Below are positions 24,639 through 32,474 of a stretch of DNA of 32,474 nucleotides, in pieces. Position numbers and translations under genes: made by a program. Each line of letters opens with the position of its first letter. The stretch's first letter is position 1. The notes under the pieces are model-generated. The model ran no database searches. It had not been told where the DNA came from and saw only the letters and a program-made list of their open reading frames with translations. The stretch covers positions 1 to 32,474 of the forward strand of contig JAQXIX010000008.1 in the NCBI GenBank assembly GCA_029008005.1, written 5' to 3'. Source of the stretch: Bacillota bacterium (GTDB lineage Bacteria > Bacillota > Clostridia > Peptostreptococcales > Anaerovoracaceae).

Positions 24639-27524
24639 TTAGTTGTTTAATTTATTCAGGTACTTCTCAAGTTCGTCCATGTACTTGCCGTATTCTGACC
24701 AGTTTCCGTCCGAAAGAGCACTCTGTGCACTGTCGTACGCTTCCTGGCATTTCTGAATCAGTTCTGCCTGGGACTGTTTGTCTCCGGAAGCTGATGGTTT
24801 TTCTTTGCTTCCGGAATCACTGCCGCCCTTGCTTTCGTTAGCACTTCCTTCTCCAAACATTGAATTCAGAGCCTCTGAAAGTGTTGATTCGTATGCAATC
24901 TGATCTCCGAATACGACGATAACTCTCTTAACTTCCGGAATACTTGAATTGGTTGCCTCCAGATATACCGGTTCAACATACAGCAATGAATCTTCAATTG
25001 GAATTACGAAGAGGTTTCCTCTGCTGTACTTGGATCCAGATGAATCCCAAAGAGAGAATTCCTTAGAAATCTCAGTATTCTGGTCTATCTGGGCCTCAAC
25101 CTGCATAGGGCCGTACACAATCTTGCTCTTCGGCATCTGATAAAGTACCAGTTTACCGTATTCGTCACCGTCATTTCTTGCTACAAGAAGACCCATCAGA
25201 TTTTTCTTATCCTTAGGCGTGAACGGAATAGAATTTACAAATTCTGCTTTCTGCTCACCAGGAAGCTTCATGATGTAGTAGTTAGGAGTCATTGTAGCTT
25301 CTTCGGTTCCGTATATTTCACTTGCAATCTGCCACAAGTCTTCGTTTTGATAGAATACCTTAACATCATTCATGTGATATCTCTGATATACTGTTGCCTG
25401 TATATTAAGCAAAGTCTGAGGATATCTGATGTGCGCCCTTATTCCTTCAGGCATTTCTTCGAATTCCTTGAAGAGCTTAGGGAATATATTCTTGAATGTG
25501 TTGGCAATCGGATCGTTCTTATCAACTACGTAGTAGTTTGTTTCACCTGTGTATGCATCCACAACAACCTTAACGGAATTTCTCACATAGTTCACACTTG
25601 TATCTTCACTGTACGGTTCGGAATACGGATAGTGATTAGTCGCAGTGTAAGCATCGATTATCCAGTACAGATGTCCATCGACAGTAACCATATACGGATC
25701 TTCATCGTAATCAAGATACGGCATTATCTTCTGAACTCTCTGTGCAATATTTCTGTTTATCAGAAGCTGAGAATCACTGTTGATATTACCTGATACAAGC
25801 ATCTTCAGGGATCTCTCGTTTATTGAGAACAGAATCCTGTTGAAGAAATTCATCTTAATACCGTTGTCCGCCTTATACTGGCAGTACTTGTTGCTGTTTC
25901 CGTCAGGATAGTCGAATTCATCTTCTGAAGTGTTAACAAGAACATAATCATTTGTCATTTCTCCGAAGTAGATTTCCGGATCTTTAATCTTAACATCTAC
26001 AGAAGATTTCGGCGGAATACTGTCAATCAGCATATCAGGCTGACCGCTTGCCGTAATCTTATCAACCCTTGAAAGTGTCGCACCATATCCGTGAGTGTAC
26101 TTAAGGTGTCTGTTGAGCCAGGTATCATTTATTTTCTCTTCATCGATTTCTCTGGCCGACATAAATGTCTGAGTGTACTCTCCGTCAATGTTGTATCTGT
26201 CAACGTCAACATCATTGAAAGTGTAGTACTGTCTTATTGACTGTGTCTGATTATAGAACTTCTTAGCAGGCGCATAGTCATTGATTCTGATATTGGATAT
26301 TGTCTCATCGTTATTGGCAATATCCTTCCCTGTAAGTTTTTCTGATGCCTTAAACGGCTTCATATCAACTCCGTCAAGGCCGTAAGCATACTGAGTGTAT
26401 TCTATATTTCTCTCAAGGTACTTGCTTTCTTTATTAATTTCGTCAGGAGATACGATAAAGTTCTGCACGAGAAGACCTGCACCTGTTCCGATTAGACCAA
26501 TACAAATCATGATTGCAGGAACAATCACTGCCGGCTTCCATTTTTTCTTGATAATGCCCACTGCAAAACCAATAGCCGCAAGAACTGACAGTACTATGAG
26601 TATCCTGTACATCCACAGTGTAACATTTACTGCTGTGAAACCTGGTCCGAACACTGCCCCTGTCGATTCAAACAGCAGGTCATACTGTTTGAGAAGGAAG
26701 TGTATTCCAACCATTAAGAAAAACAGCACGCCAACAATTATCAGCTGTTTCTGAGCAATATTCAGAAGCAGCCCGATATTCTTATTGTCAATCTGTCTTT
26801 TCTTTTTAGGTTTTTTGAAATTACCGCCAAACTGAGTTTTGAACCCGCTGAAGATTTTATTTACTTCACTGAACGGATTGTTATCGTCTGTATTGAATCC
26901 GGCACCTGTATATCTGCCGTCATCGAACTCTTCTTCAGATTCAACGTCTTCTTCCACAGTCTCAAAGATTCTCGGAGTTCTCATTGAAAGAAGAATCGCA
27001 TAGTAAGCTACTGTCAGAATTGCAAAGGCAATAATCAGTGTAATAGCTATGCTGTTAACCTGCTCAACAAAATTCAGCTTGAAAACATAAAATGAAATAT
27101 CAATATTATACAGCGGATCCTTTATATCGAAATCCGTACTGTTAACAAACTGCAGTGTCTGGAACCACAGTCTTGATACCGCAACGTAAGTCGTTATGGC
27201 ACCGAAAGCGCCGGCAAGACCCCATGATATCAGGTTGAGTTTCCTGTTATCGGGAATCTCATCTGATTCAACCTTCCTGAAATAGCCTTTTTTCAACGCC
27301 TTCAGATATACATACGCCAGGAACGTAACAACAATAAATGTCGGTATTCCTATCTTAAGCTGTGTGAACAGCTTAGTGAGAAATACAGATGCGTAGCTCA
27401 ACGAATTGAACCACATGAAATCTGTTATCCAGCCTATAAGGGCTACAAATATCAGTACTATTAGAAGCAGTACTATTATTCCACCCTTAAGGCCGAGCTT
27501 TTTCTTTTTCTTACTCTCCGCCAC
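24639..27524 (-). CDS. UPF0182 family membrane protein
   Basis: 961 residues from a GTG start with AGGAGG 7 nt upstream. The N-terminal third has about seven hydrophobic segments. A charged loop near 190-240 precedes TM segments at about 250-360. The rest (about 370-880) is a large extracytoplasmic domain typical of UPF0182/COG1615. The tail has a Ser/Gly/Lys linker and a helical end (about 885-961). The biochemical function of the family is not established to my knowledge. It starts 13 bp after the zinc-ribbon coiled-coil gene, so the two are likely cotranscribed. Confidence 0.9.
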   Translation of the reverse strand: MAESKKKKKLGLKGGIIVLLLIVLIFVALIGWITDFMWFNSLSYASVFLTKLFTQLKIGIPTFIVVTFLAYVYLKALKKGYFRKVESDEIPDNRKLNLISWGLAGAFGAITTYVAVSRLWFQTLQFVNSTDFDIKDPLYNIDISFYVFKLNFVEQVNSIAITLIIAFAILTVAYYAILLSMRTPRIFETVEEDVESEEEFDDGRYTGAGFNTDDNNPFSEVNKIFSGFKTQFGGNFKKPKKKRQIDNKNIGLLLNIAQKQLIIVGVLFFLMVGIHFLLKQYDLLFESTGAVFGPGFTAVNVTLWMYRILIVLSVLAAIGFAVGIIKKKWKPAVIVPAIMICIGLIGTGAGLLVQNFIVSPDEINKESKYLERNIEYTQYAYGLDGVDMKPFKASEKLTGKDIANNDETISNIRINDYAPAKKFYNQTQSIRQYYTFNDVDVDRYNIDGEYTQTFMSAREIDEEKINDTWLNRHLKYTHGYGATLSRVDKITASGQPDMLIDSIPPKSSVDVKIKDPEIYFGEMTNDYVLVNTSEDEFDYPDGNSNKYCQYKADNGIKMNFFNRILFSINERSLKMLVSGNINSDSQLLINRNIAQRVQKIMPYLDYDEDPYMVTVDGHLYWIIDAYTATNHYPYSEPYSEDTSVNYVRNSVKVVVDAYTGETNYYVVDKNDPIANTFKNIFPKLFKEFEEMPEGIRAHIRYPQTLLNIQATVYQRYHMNDVKVFYQNEDLWQIASEIYGTEEATMTPNYYIMKLPGEQKAEFVNSIPFTPKDKKNLMGLLVARNDGDEYGKLVLYQMPKSKIVYGPMQVEAQIDQNTEISKEFSLWDSSGSKYSRGNLFVIPIEDSLLYVEPVYLEATNSSIPEVKRVIVVFGDQIAYESTLSEALNSMFGEGSANESKGGSDSGSKEKPSASGDKQSQAELIQKCQEAYDSAQSALSDGNWSEYGKYMDELEKYLNKLNN

Positions 27525-27537
27525 AATAATCCTCCTT

Positions 27538-29703
27538 TTAAACTATATACCTCGTATCTGTATCGTAATCTCCGGTAATAAGATGAATTACTTTATTGAG
27601 GCCCTTATCGATAAACTGTGCCGGCGCACTTTCAGGTGCAACCCATTTTATTCCGATTCCGGCAAGTTCAACTGCAAATATTACAATCAGAACAATGAGA
27701 ATAACCTTCAGAACGATTCTGCTCTTGCTACGAGGTTCACCACTTTCTTCATCGATTTCATTCTCGGCTTCTTCACCTTCGAGTGAAGCTTCCTGCCCCT
27801 GCATTTTTTTGAATTCTTCTGCTTCCTCTTCTCCGAAGCTGTCAAAGTCGTTGGCATATTCCTGTGACTGGTCTGCTTCAGGCATTACCATTGTATTGTC
27901 AAGACCCGGTTTAACTGCTTCTTCACTGCCTGATTCCGGCATTACTTCAGGTTCTTCTTTCGGTGCAAGTCCCTCAAATCCAGGCTCTTCCTGAACCGGT
28001 ACAAGCTCATCTCCGAACTGGCTGAGGAAATCATCCGAATCTGCCGGAAGTGAATCCTGTTCTTCCTGTGCTTCTGCTTTTGCCTGAAGATTTGCAAAGA
28101 AATCTCTATCCTCCTGATGTTTGAGCTCTTCCTTTGATATTCTTCTTGTCATATCAATATCAGGAACAATATCCTTCTTATCGATAACACGTGTTTTGGC
28201 AATATCATCTGACTTTGCTGCTTCTTTCTCGTTCATGTCAAATTCAGCAAAGAAGCTATCTCTTGCCACTGCCATATCATTGATATTGGCCTTTGTTTCC
28301 TCGTGCGCTTTTATACGTTCACTGTCAAATTCCGTTCTTGGAGCCGGTTCTTCTGCATTTCTGAATGCCGCAACGGCTTCTTTAATTCTTTCTGCCTCTT
28401 CGGCCTTCAGCTTCGCTGTCTGCTCAAGACGAACACGCATTTCGCGAGCCAGAATGTTTTCCTTGCTTTCCTGCTGCCTAGCCTGTTCTTCTGCCAGCCT
28501 TCTGCTTTCCTCTTCGCGGAATCTGGCTTCTTCCTGTCTGGCAAGTTCTTCTTCTTTCCTTGCTCTTAAAGCCGCTGCTTCCTGTGCTGCCTTAAGTTCT
28601 GCTTCCAGCTTTAAGCGCTTCTCCTCTTCCTGTCTTTCTCTTTCCTGTGCTTCCTGAATCCTGCGCAGCTTTTCTTCTTCCTCTGCTCTGATTCTTGCCT
28701 CTTCTTCCGCCTTGCGGTTAGCCTCTGCAGCCGCCTCAGCACGAAGCCTTGCCTCTTCTTCCTTACGCTTGGCTTCTGCTTCGATTTCGGCGCGGAATCT
28801 GGCTTCCTCTTCTTCTCTGCGTCTTTCTTCAGCTTCGGCTTCAGCACGTAATCTTGCCTCTTCCTCTGCCTTTAATCTTGCCTCTTCTATTTCTTTAAGA
28901 CGCATTTCCTCTGCTGCTTTAGCCTGTGCTTCTTTCTCAGCCTTCTCTCTTTCGGCTTTTTCTTTCTCAAGGCGAATACGCTCTTCTTCTTGTCTTTCTC
29001 TTTCTCTTTCAATTTCCTGAGCTTCTATTCTTTTGAGAACATCAGATTCAAAGGCTTTTGGCTCATAAGGTCTGTTAACACCTTCGGCACTGAGGAATTC
29101 TTCCATCGTAGGTTCTTCCTTCTTTATGCGGAACTTCTCATCTGCCACGCTGTCTGCCTCAGAAAGTTCGCTTCCGATTGTATTGCCTGACTGTATTTTC
29201 TTGTATTCCTTATCAAGAAGTGCCTGGAATTCTTCCTTCTTTTTGTTGAATGTATAGAATTTTTCGATTTTATCTGCGGCGCTCATCTGTTCCGAGCCTG
29301 CATCCGGGGCAGATACAGGTTCCGGTTTAATTTTCTTAGGGAAAATATCCTCAGCTGAAAGCTCAAATTCTTTTTTAGCCGCACCCGTTATCTCCTCAGT
29401 TTTCTTCGCAGAAAAATCAGAGGTAAATCTGTCTCTGATATCTGACGGATTCGCATTCCAGTTAAAATCAACATCTTCTGTTTTTTCTACGCCTTCTGCT
29501 GGATATCCCTGTATATTCCACTGAAATTCGTCGAAATTACCGGTTTTCTCAACAGTTTTCTCTTCATGAATAAAATCTTCTTTTGCATCTATATCTGCTT
29601 CCGCGAAACTGTCTGCTATTTCAACAGCCTCAACCGGTGACCCGCAAAATCTGCAGAATTTTGAGTCATCTGAAATATTTTTACCGCAATTACTACAAAA
29701 CAT
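27538..29703 (-). CDS. Zinc-ribbon, long coiled-coil, single-pass membrane protein
   Basis: 721 residues. Residues 1-25 are a double CxxC zinc ribbon (CSNCGK, CRFCGS). About 30-220 is acidic and low complexity. About 225-420 is a long Glu/Arg/Lys/Ala coiled coil made of imperfect EEARLRAEAEAE-type repeats. About 500-640 is acidic and disordered. A single hydrophobic helix (about 666-686) is followed by a short tail. It is probably membrane-anchored with the coiled coil in the cytosol, although topology is inferred. No enzymatic motif is visible. Neighbours are another coiled-coil membrane protein and UPF0182, suggesting an envelope role, but this is weak evidence. Confidence 0.8.
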   Translation of the reverse strand: MFCSNCGKNISDDSKFCRFCGSPVEAVEIADSFAEADIDAKEDFIHEEKTVEKTGNFDEFQWNIQGYPAEGVEKTEDVDFNWNANPSDIRDRFTSDFSAKKTEEITGAAKKEFELSAEDIFPKKIKPEPVSAPDAGSEQMSAADKIEKFYTFNKKKEEFQALLDKEYKKIQSGNTIGSELSEADSVADEKFRIKKEEPTMEEFLSAEGVNRPYEPKAFESDVLKRIEAQEIERERERQEEERIRLEKEKAEREKAEKEAQAKAAEEMRLKEIEEARLKAEEEARLRAEAEAEERRREEEEARFRAEIEAEAKRKEEEARLRAEAAAEANRKAEEEARIRAEEEEKLRRIQEAQERERQEEEKRLKLEAELKAAQEAAALRARKEEELARQEEARFREEESRRLAEEQARQQESKENILAREMRVRLEQTAKLKAEEAERIKEAVAAFRNAEEPAPRTEFDSERIKAHEETKANINDMAVARDSFFAEFDMNEKEAAKSDDIAKTRVIDKKDIVPDIDMTRRISKEELKHQEDRDFFANLQAKAEAQEEQDSLPADSDDFLSQFGDELVPVQEEPGFEGLAPKEEPEVMPESGSEEAVKPGLDNTMVMPEADQSQEYANDFDSFGEEEAEEFKKMQGQEASLEGEEAENEIDEESGEPRSKSRIVLKVILIVLIVIFAVELAGIGIKWVAPESAPAQFIDKGLNKVIHLITGDYDTDTRYIV

Positions 29704-29730
29704 AAAACCCTCCTGTTATACATTCCTCTG

Positions 29731-30384
29731 TTATTCTCTAATTAATAATTCCAGGTCTGAAACAGTGTATTTTTTTCCACTTTTTCCTACTGTCCCACTT
29801 TCAGGAATCGGTTCGGAATCCTCCTGAGGCTTAACGCTTTTGGCACCTCTTGTCGTACTCCAATATCCATCCAGCATGTTCTTCAGTTCTCTAACTTCTC
29901 TCTCTATATCATCAAGCACGTCGGGTTCTTTCACTTCATTCTCAGTTAATGTTCCCGGCACTTCATCGATTTTCTCGAAAAGATCGTCCAAATATATTTC
30001 CTCTTCCTCATCGCCGGGAACAGTCAGGTCAATCTGTTCTTTCGGAACTGCATTTTCCTCTCTCCGTTCTGCATCTGGTGCTTTGACCGGGCCGACAATC
30101 GGTTCTTTAATCACCTCTGTTTCCGGTGCCCTGTGTACTTCTTCAGCCGGTTCTTCAGAAACAGGATTTCTTAAAGAACTTATTCTTTCATCAAGTTCTG
30201 TTACTTTCTCTCTTATGGTATTAATATTGCTTATTGCCGTTCTGAGCTTCTGATCCGCACTATCCATCCTATCTTCAAAAGATGCTATAACTTTATGATT
30301 TTTTAACAATGCAAAAATCGTCAGAACGCAGAACACAATGAAAACAATTGCTGCAACAAGCACAATAATCATAGTTTTCGTCAT
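29731..30384 (-). CDS. Small membrane-anchored coiled-coil protein
   Basis: 217 residues. The N-terminal transmembrane helix (about 5-27) is followed by a predicted coiled coil (about 33-70), an acidic Pro/Glu-rich linker and a short conserved-looking C-terminus (KKYTVSDLELLIRE). I do not recognise a family. It precedes the zinc-ribbon coiled-coil gene by 27 bp on the same strand. A TATAAT-type -10 (plus 30425-30430) lies about 40 bp upstream, without a good -35. The 126 bp between this gene and the aldolase gene are otherwise A/T-rich with no clear terminator. Confidence 0.75.
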   Translation of the reverse strand: MTKTMIIVLVAAIVFIVFCVLTIFALLKNHKVIASFEDRMDSADQKLRTAISNINTIREKVTELDERISSLRNPVSEEPAEEVHRAPETEVIKEPIVGPVKAPDAERREENAVPKEQIDLTVPGDEEEEIYLDDLFEKIDEVPGTLTENEVKEPDVLDDIEREVRELKNMLDGYWSTTRGAKSVKPQEDSEPIPESGTVGKSGKKYTVSDLELLIRE

Positions 30385-30510
30385 CTGTAATTCTCCCGAT
30401 TGGTAAACGTGTATATTCTAAACAATTATACATTAGTTCAAAGGAAAATTCTACCTTTTTCCCTTGATTTGTGTGTTCTAATACTTAAAATGCCGTTAAT
30501 TTTCACAACA

Positions 30511-31386
30511 CTACAAAATATATTTTCCGCATACTTCTGCTCTCAGTTTAGAATATTTATTTTTATATTCACGGTGCATAATATTTATATCTTCATCCGA
30601 CAGCCTTTTTGTTCCACCGTTAACGCTGCATAAACAAGCTTTCTCTGCAATAGTTCTAATCGCCTTTTCCTCTTCTTCGTTTTCTGCTTTTGCAATAATC
30701 CCCTTGCCCTTCACAAGTGCAACACCATATTTATCTAGCGCGTTTTCTATGGATTTAAAGTCATTCTCGTCCTCAAAGAAAGGAATTTTCTCTCCAATTA
30801 TTTGTGCCATATCATCTAATGACGCGTAAATAGCTTCTCCTTTATCAATTGCGTGTTCAACTGCATTCTCTGTATATGACAGCGTTCCTCCGCAATATGT
30901 CTCCAGTTCTAAGGCTTTTGAAACAGCATCTTCTCTGTCTACCCCGCAAATCAGAACTCCATGGTGTGCCATCACAATCGTTTTATAGCCTTCCGCCATC
31001 TTGCTTTCAACTGCAGAAATAAGTTCTTTTGACCCCGGAAGGGCATATTCAGCCAGTGCGGTACCTTCCGGCAAATTGCAACCTGTTACACTGAGAACGC
31101 TTGCATAATTCTGATGTGTATGAATAACAAAATTAACATCATCAAAATATCTATATGCTGCTGCGTGAACACCCCATTCGCCCGAAGGTCTGAAAGTCCC
31201 GACCCACTTTCCTGTTTGAGTACTCACTTCCGCAATATCACTTTCCTTAATATCCCTGTAGTCAATACCGCTTGGAGTTATTAAAAAACGATCACAATCT
31301 GTTCGTGCGGATATATTGCCCCATGTTCTTGCTACAAGCCCCTCTTCCAAAAGGAAAATTCCGGTTTCAACAATTATCTTTCTCAT
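30511..31386 (-). CDS. Class II aldolase/adducin family protein
   Basis: 291 residues. The N-terminal domain (about 1-185) has the family signature: GNISAR, TPSGIDY, PSGEWGVH, zinc-ligand candidates H89/H91 (IHTHQNY) and AHHGVL near 140. Known members cleave sugar phosphates such as fuculose-1-phosphate or decarboxylate/epimerise related substrates. The C-terminal 100 residues resemble a reduced second copy (DKYGVALVKGKGIIAK...) that lacks the metal His residues and may stabilise an oligomer. No sugar kinase or isomerase gene is nearby, so the substrate is unknown. Confidence 0.88.
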   Translation of the reverse strand: MRKIIVETGIFLLEEGLVARTWGNISARTDCDRFLITPSGIDYRDIKESDIAEVSTQTGKWVGTFRPSGEWGVHAAAYRYFDDVNFVIHTHQNYASVLSVTGCNLPEGTALAEYALPGSKELISAVESKMAEGYKTIVMAHHGVLICGVDREDAVSKALELETYCGGTLSYTENAVEHAIDKGEAIYASLDDMAQIIGEKIPFFEDENDFKSIENALDKYGVALVKGKGIIAKAENEEEEKAIRTIAEKACLCSVNGGTKRLSDEDINIMHREYKNKYSKLRAEVCGKYIL

Positions 31387-31447
31387 GTATATCTCCGAAA
31401 AAACATAAGGAGATTCAAATTAGAATCCCCTATAAATTAATTCACAA

Positions 31448-31858
31448 TCAGTCTTTTTTCTTCAAAAGATCTCTGATTTCTCTCAAAAGCAGAACATTTT
31501 CTTCCGGTTCCGGTTCTTCAACCGGTTCCTCAACTTCCTGTTTTCTATGGAATTTGTTTATTCCCTTCACAAGAAGGAATATCACAAATGCCACAAGAAG
31601 GAAGTTAACAACATTCTGAATAAAAGCGCCATAGCAGATTGCTGCTTCCGGAGTTGTTGCCGTAGCCGGCGTGATTACATACTTTAACTCCGAGAAATCA
31701 ATTCCGCCGATAATAAGGCCGACAACCGGCATTATAATATCATTAACAAGAGAATTAACTATCGCTGTGAATGCTCCGCCAATTATTACACCAACTGCTA
31801 AATCGACAACGCTTCCTCTTGAAATAAACTCCTTGAATTCCTGCACAAAACCTTTCAT
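31448..31858 (-). CDS. mscL: Large-conductance mechanosensitive channel
   Basis: 136 residues from the ATG at 31858, preceded by GGAGG at 9 nt. An upstream ATG at 31915 would add 19 non-conserved residues. Family start MKGFVQEFKEFISRG and TM1 VVDLAVGVIIGGAFTAIVNS are followed by TM2 (NVVNFLLVAFVIFLLVKGI) and a Glu/Pro-rich linker before the C-terminal helix. It forms the homopentameric pore that opens under high membrane tension during osmotic downshock. Confidence 0.97.
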   Translation of the reverse strand: MKGFVQEFKEFISRGSVVDLAVGVIIGGAFTAIVNSLVNDIIMPVVGLIIGGIDFSELKYVITPATATTPEAAICYGAFIQNVVNFLLVAFVIFLLVKGINKFHRKQEVEEPVEEPEPEENVLLLREIRDLLKKKD

Positions 31859-31919
31859 TCTGCTGTCCCTCCATATTCTGTATACTTGATGTGACGAGTA
31901 TAACACGTAAATCAAGAAT

Positions 31920-31943
31920 AAAAAAGGGACGCCTACGCGTCCC
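31920..31943 (-). terminator. Terminator of rRNA-tRNA operon
   Basis: On the minus strand GGGACGC and GCGTCCC (plus 31926-31943) form a 7-bp stem with a 4-nt loop followed by six T. It lies 6 nt after the tRNA-Glu CCA end and upstream of mscL. Confidence 0.9.
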
Positions 31944-31949
31944 CGAATT

Positions 31950-32024
31950 TGGTGATCCTACCGGGAATCGAACCCGGGTTACCGCCGTGAAAGGGCGGTG
32001 TCTTGACCGCTTGACCATAGGACC
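31950..32024 (-). tRNA. tRNA-Glu (UUC anticodon)
   Basis: 75 nt including an encoded CCA. Acceptor stem GGTCCTA/TAGGATC, discriminator A, T-loop GGTTCGATTCC, anticodon stem-loop CCGCC-CTTTCAC-GGCGG with anticodon TTC. It follows 5S rRNA by 7 nt and is part of the rRNA operon. Confidence 0.96.
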
Positions 32025-32031
32025 AAAATAA

Positions 32032-32145
32032 GCGGCAACGTCATACTTTCCCAGGCGGTCTCCCACCAAGTATCATCAGCGCTAAGGAGCTTAACTTCTG
32101 TGTTCGGTATGGGAACAGGTGTGCCCTCCTTGCTATAGTCACCGC
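32032..32145 (-). rRNA. rrf: 5S ribosomal RNA
   Basis: About 114 nt; the ends GCGGTGACTATAGC and GTTGCCGC pair as helix I. The conserved CACACCTGTTCCCAT and CCGAACACAGAAGTTAAGC blocks are clear. The 23S-5S spacer (about 32146-32231) contains no tRNA. Confidence 0.95.
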
Positions 32146-32231
32146 ATATTTTCTTCTAAGCATTCATAACTATGAACACTCAAAACTGAATATAATTTGC
32201 TTCCGCCTTCATCTTATCCTTTGAAAACCTC

Positions 32232-32474
32232 TCTGGTCAAGTATTCGACCTATTAGTATCGGTCAGCTTAATACATTACTGCACTTACACCTCCGACCTA
32301 TCAACGTGATAGTCTCTCACGGGTCTTACCCTTTAAGGGAGGAGATCTTTTCTTGTGGGGGGCTTCGTACTTAGATGCTTTCAGCACTTATCCCTTCCAA
32401 ACGTGGCTACTCAGCTATGCCCTTGGCAGAACAACTGATGCACCAGAGGTTTGTCCATCCCGGTCCTCTCGTAC
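32232..32474 (-). rRNA. rrl: 23S ribosomal RNA, 3' end (partial)
   Basis: The last 240 or so nt of 23S. AGTACGAGAGGACCGGG, the start of a conserved block next to the sarcin-ricin loop region, begins at the window edge, and the end ACTAATAGGTCGAATACTTGACC is typical of Clostridia. The exact 3' boundary is estimated. The 5' part of the gene lies beyond the right edge. Confidence 0.95.

Noticed and set aside
28121..29020. Long open frames opposite the coiled-coil gene (27538-29703)
   Set aside because: Ser/Ala/Leu-rich reverse complements of Glu/Arg/Lys/Ala repeats; the known shadow effect of repetitive coding sequence.
31859..31915. 19-residue N-terminal extension of MscL
   Set aside because: MscL normally starts MKGFxxEFKEF, and GGAGG fits the ATG at 31858.

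Overview
The window looks like the chromosome of an anaerobic, low-to-moderate GC Bacillota (Clostridia-like). The basis is AGGAGG-type ribosome binding sites, TTGACA/TATAAT promoters, oxygen-sensitive Fe-S, molybdenum and tungsten enzymes, and the protein set (UPF0182, MscL, serS, an XRE-AbrB fusion). I cannot name the genus. The left edge cuts a secreted protein gene and the right edge cuts a 23S rRNA gene. I see no IS element, CRISPR array or phage gene.

Layout. 1-3081 (minus): two exported proteins with sulfite-oxidase-like (molybdopterin-binding) folds. 3082-3846: a gene-free 765-bp region holding two candidate cis-regulatory RNAs on the minus strand (E3 and E1), a minus-strand promoter and the plus-strand promoter of mop1. 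3847-6804 (plus): mop1, a fused 2Fe-2S/molybdopterin aldehyde oxidoreductase. 6873-8695 (minus): an autoregulated-looking ABC transporter operon. 8815-11341 (minus): a flavin/Fe-S/HdrB-like redox partner of Mop plus a small zinc-ribbon-like redox protein. 11427-12476 (plus): a CDF cation transporter. 12531-14620 (minus): a tungsten-type aldehyde ferredoxin oxidoreductase (AOR) and a MoaD/ThiS-like protein. 14621-15237: a second gene-free region with a minus-strand candidate riboswitch (E2), extra terminator-like repeats and divergent promoters. 15238-21383 (plus): mop2, a second redox partner, a second small redox protein and a degenerate one-cluster HdrB-like protein. 21349-31858 (minus): serS, a glutamine-synthetase-family gene, UPF0182, a zinc-ribbon coiled-coil membrane protein, a small coiled-coil membrane protein, a class II aldolase-family gene and mscL. 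31920-32474 (minus): terminator, tRNA-Glu, 5S rRNA and the 3' end of 23S rRNA.

How it fits together. The accessory core (1-21383) is a molybdenum/tungsten oxidoreductase island. It has two paralogous sets of Mop-type enzyme + pyridine-nucleotide/dicluster partner + small redox protein. The Mop enzymes lack an FAD subunit, so the partner (Rossmann domain, ferredoxin-like clusters, two CCG domains) is the obvious electron route. A tungsten-type AOR with its own sulfur-carrier-like protein sits between the two sets. The two mop genes share a duplicated upstream block, in which a strong divergent promoter drives a minus-strand leader.

That leader folds like a transcription-terminating riboswitch. 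P1 (CTCC/GGAG) competes with a terminator, which predicts ligand-ON control. A third element with the same conserved core lies next to the secreted-protein gene, but its terminator is arranged for ligand-OFF control. The most economical reading is Moco/Tuco-type cofactor sensing. This was inferred by eye and not tested by covariance search.
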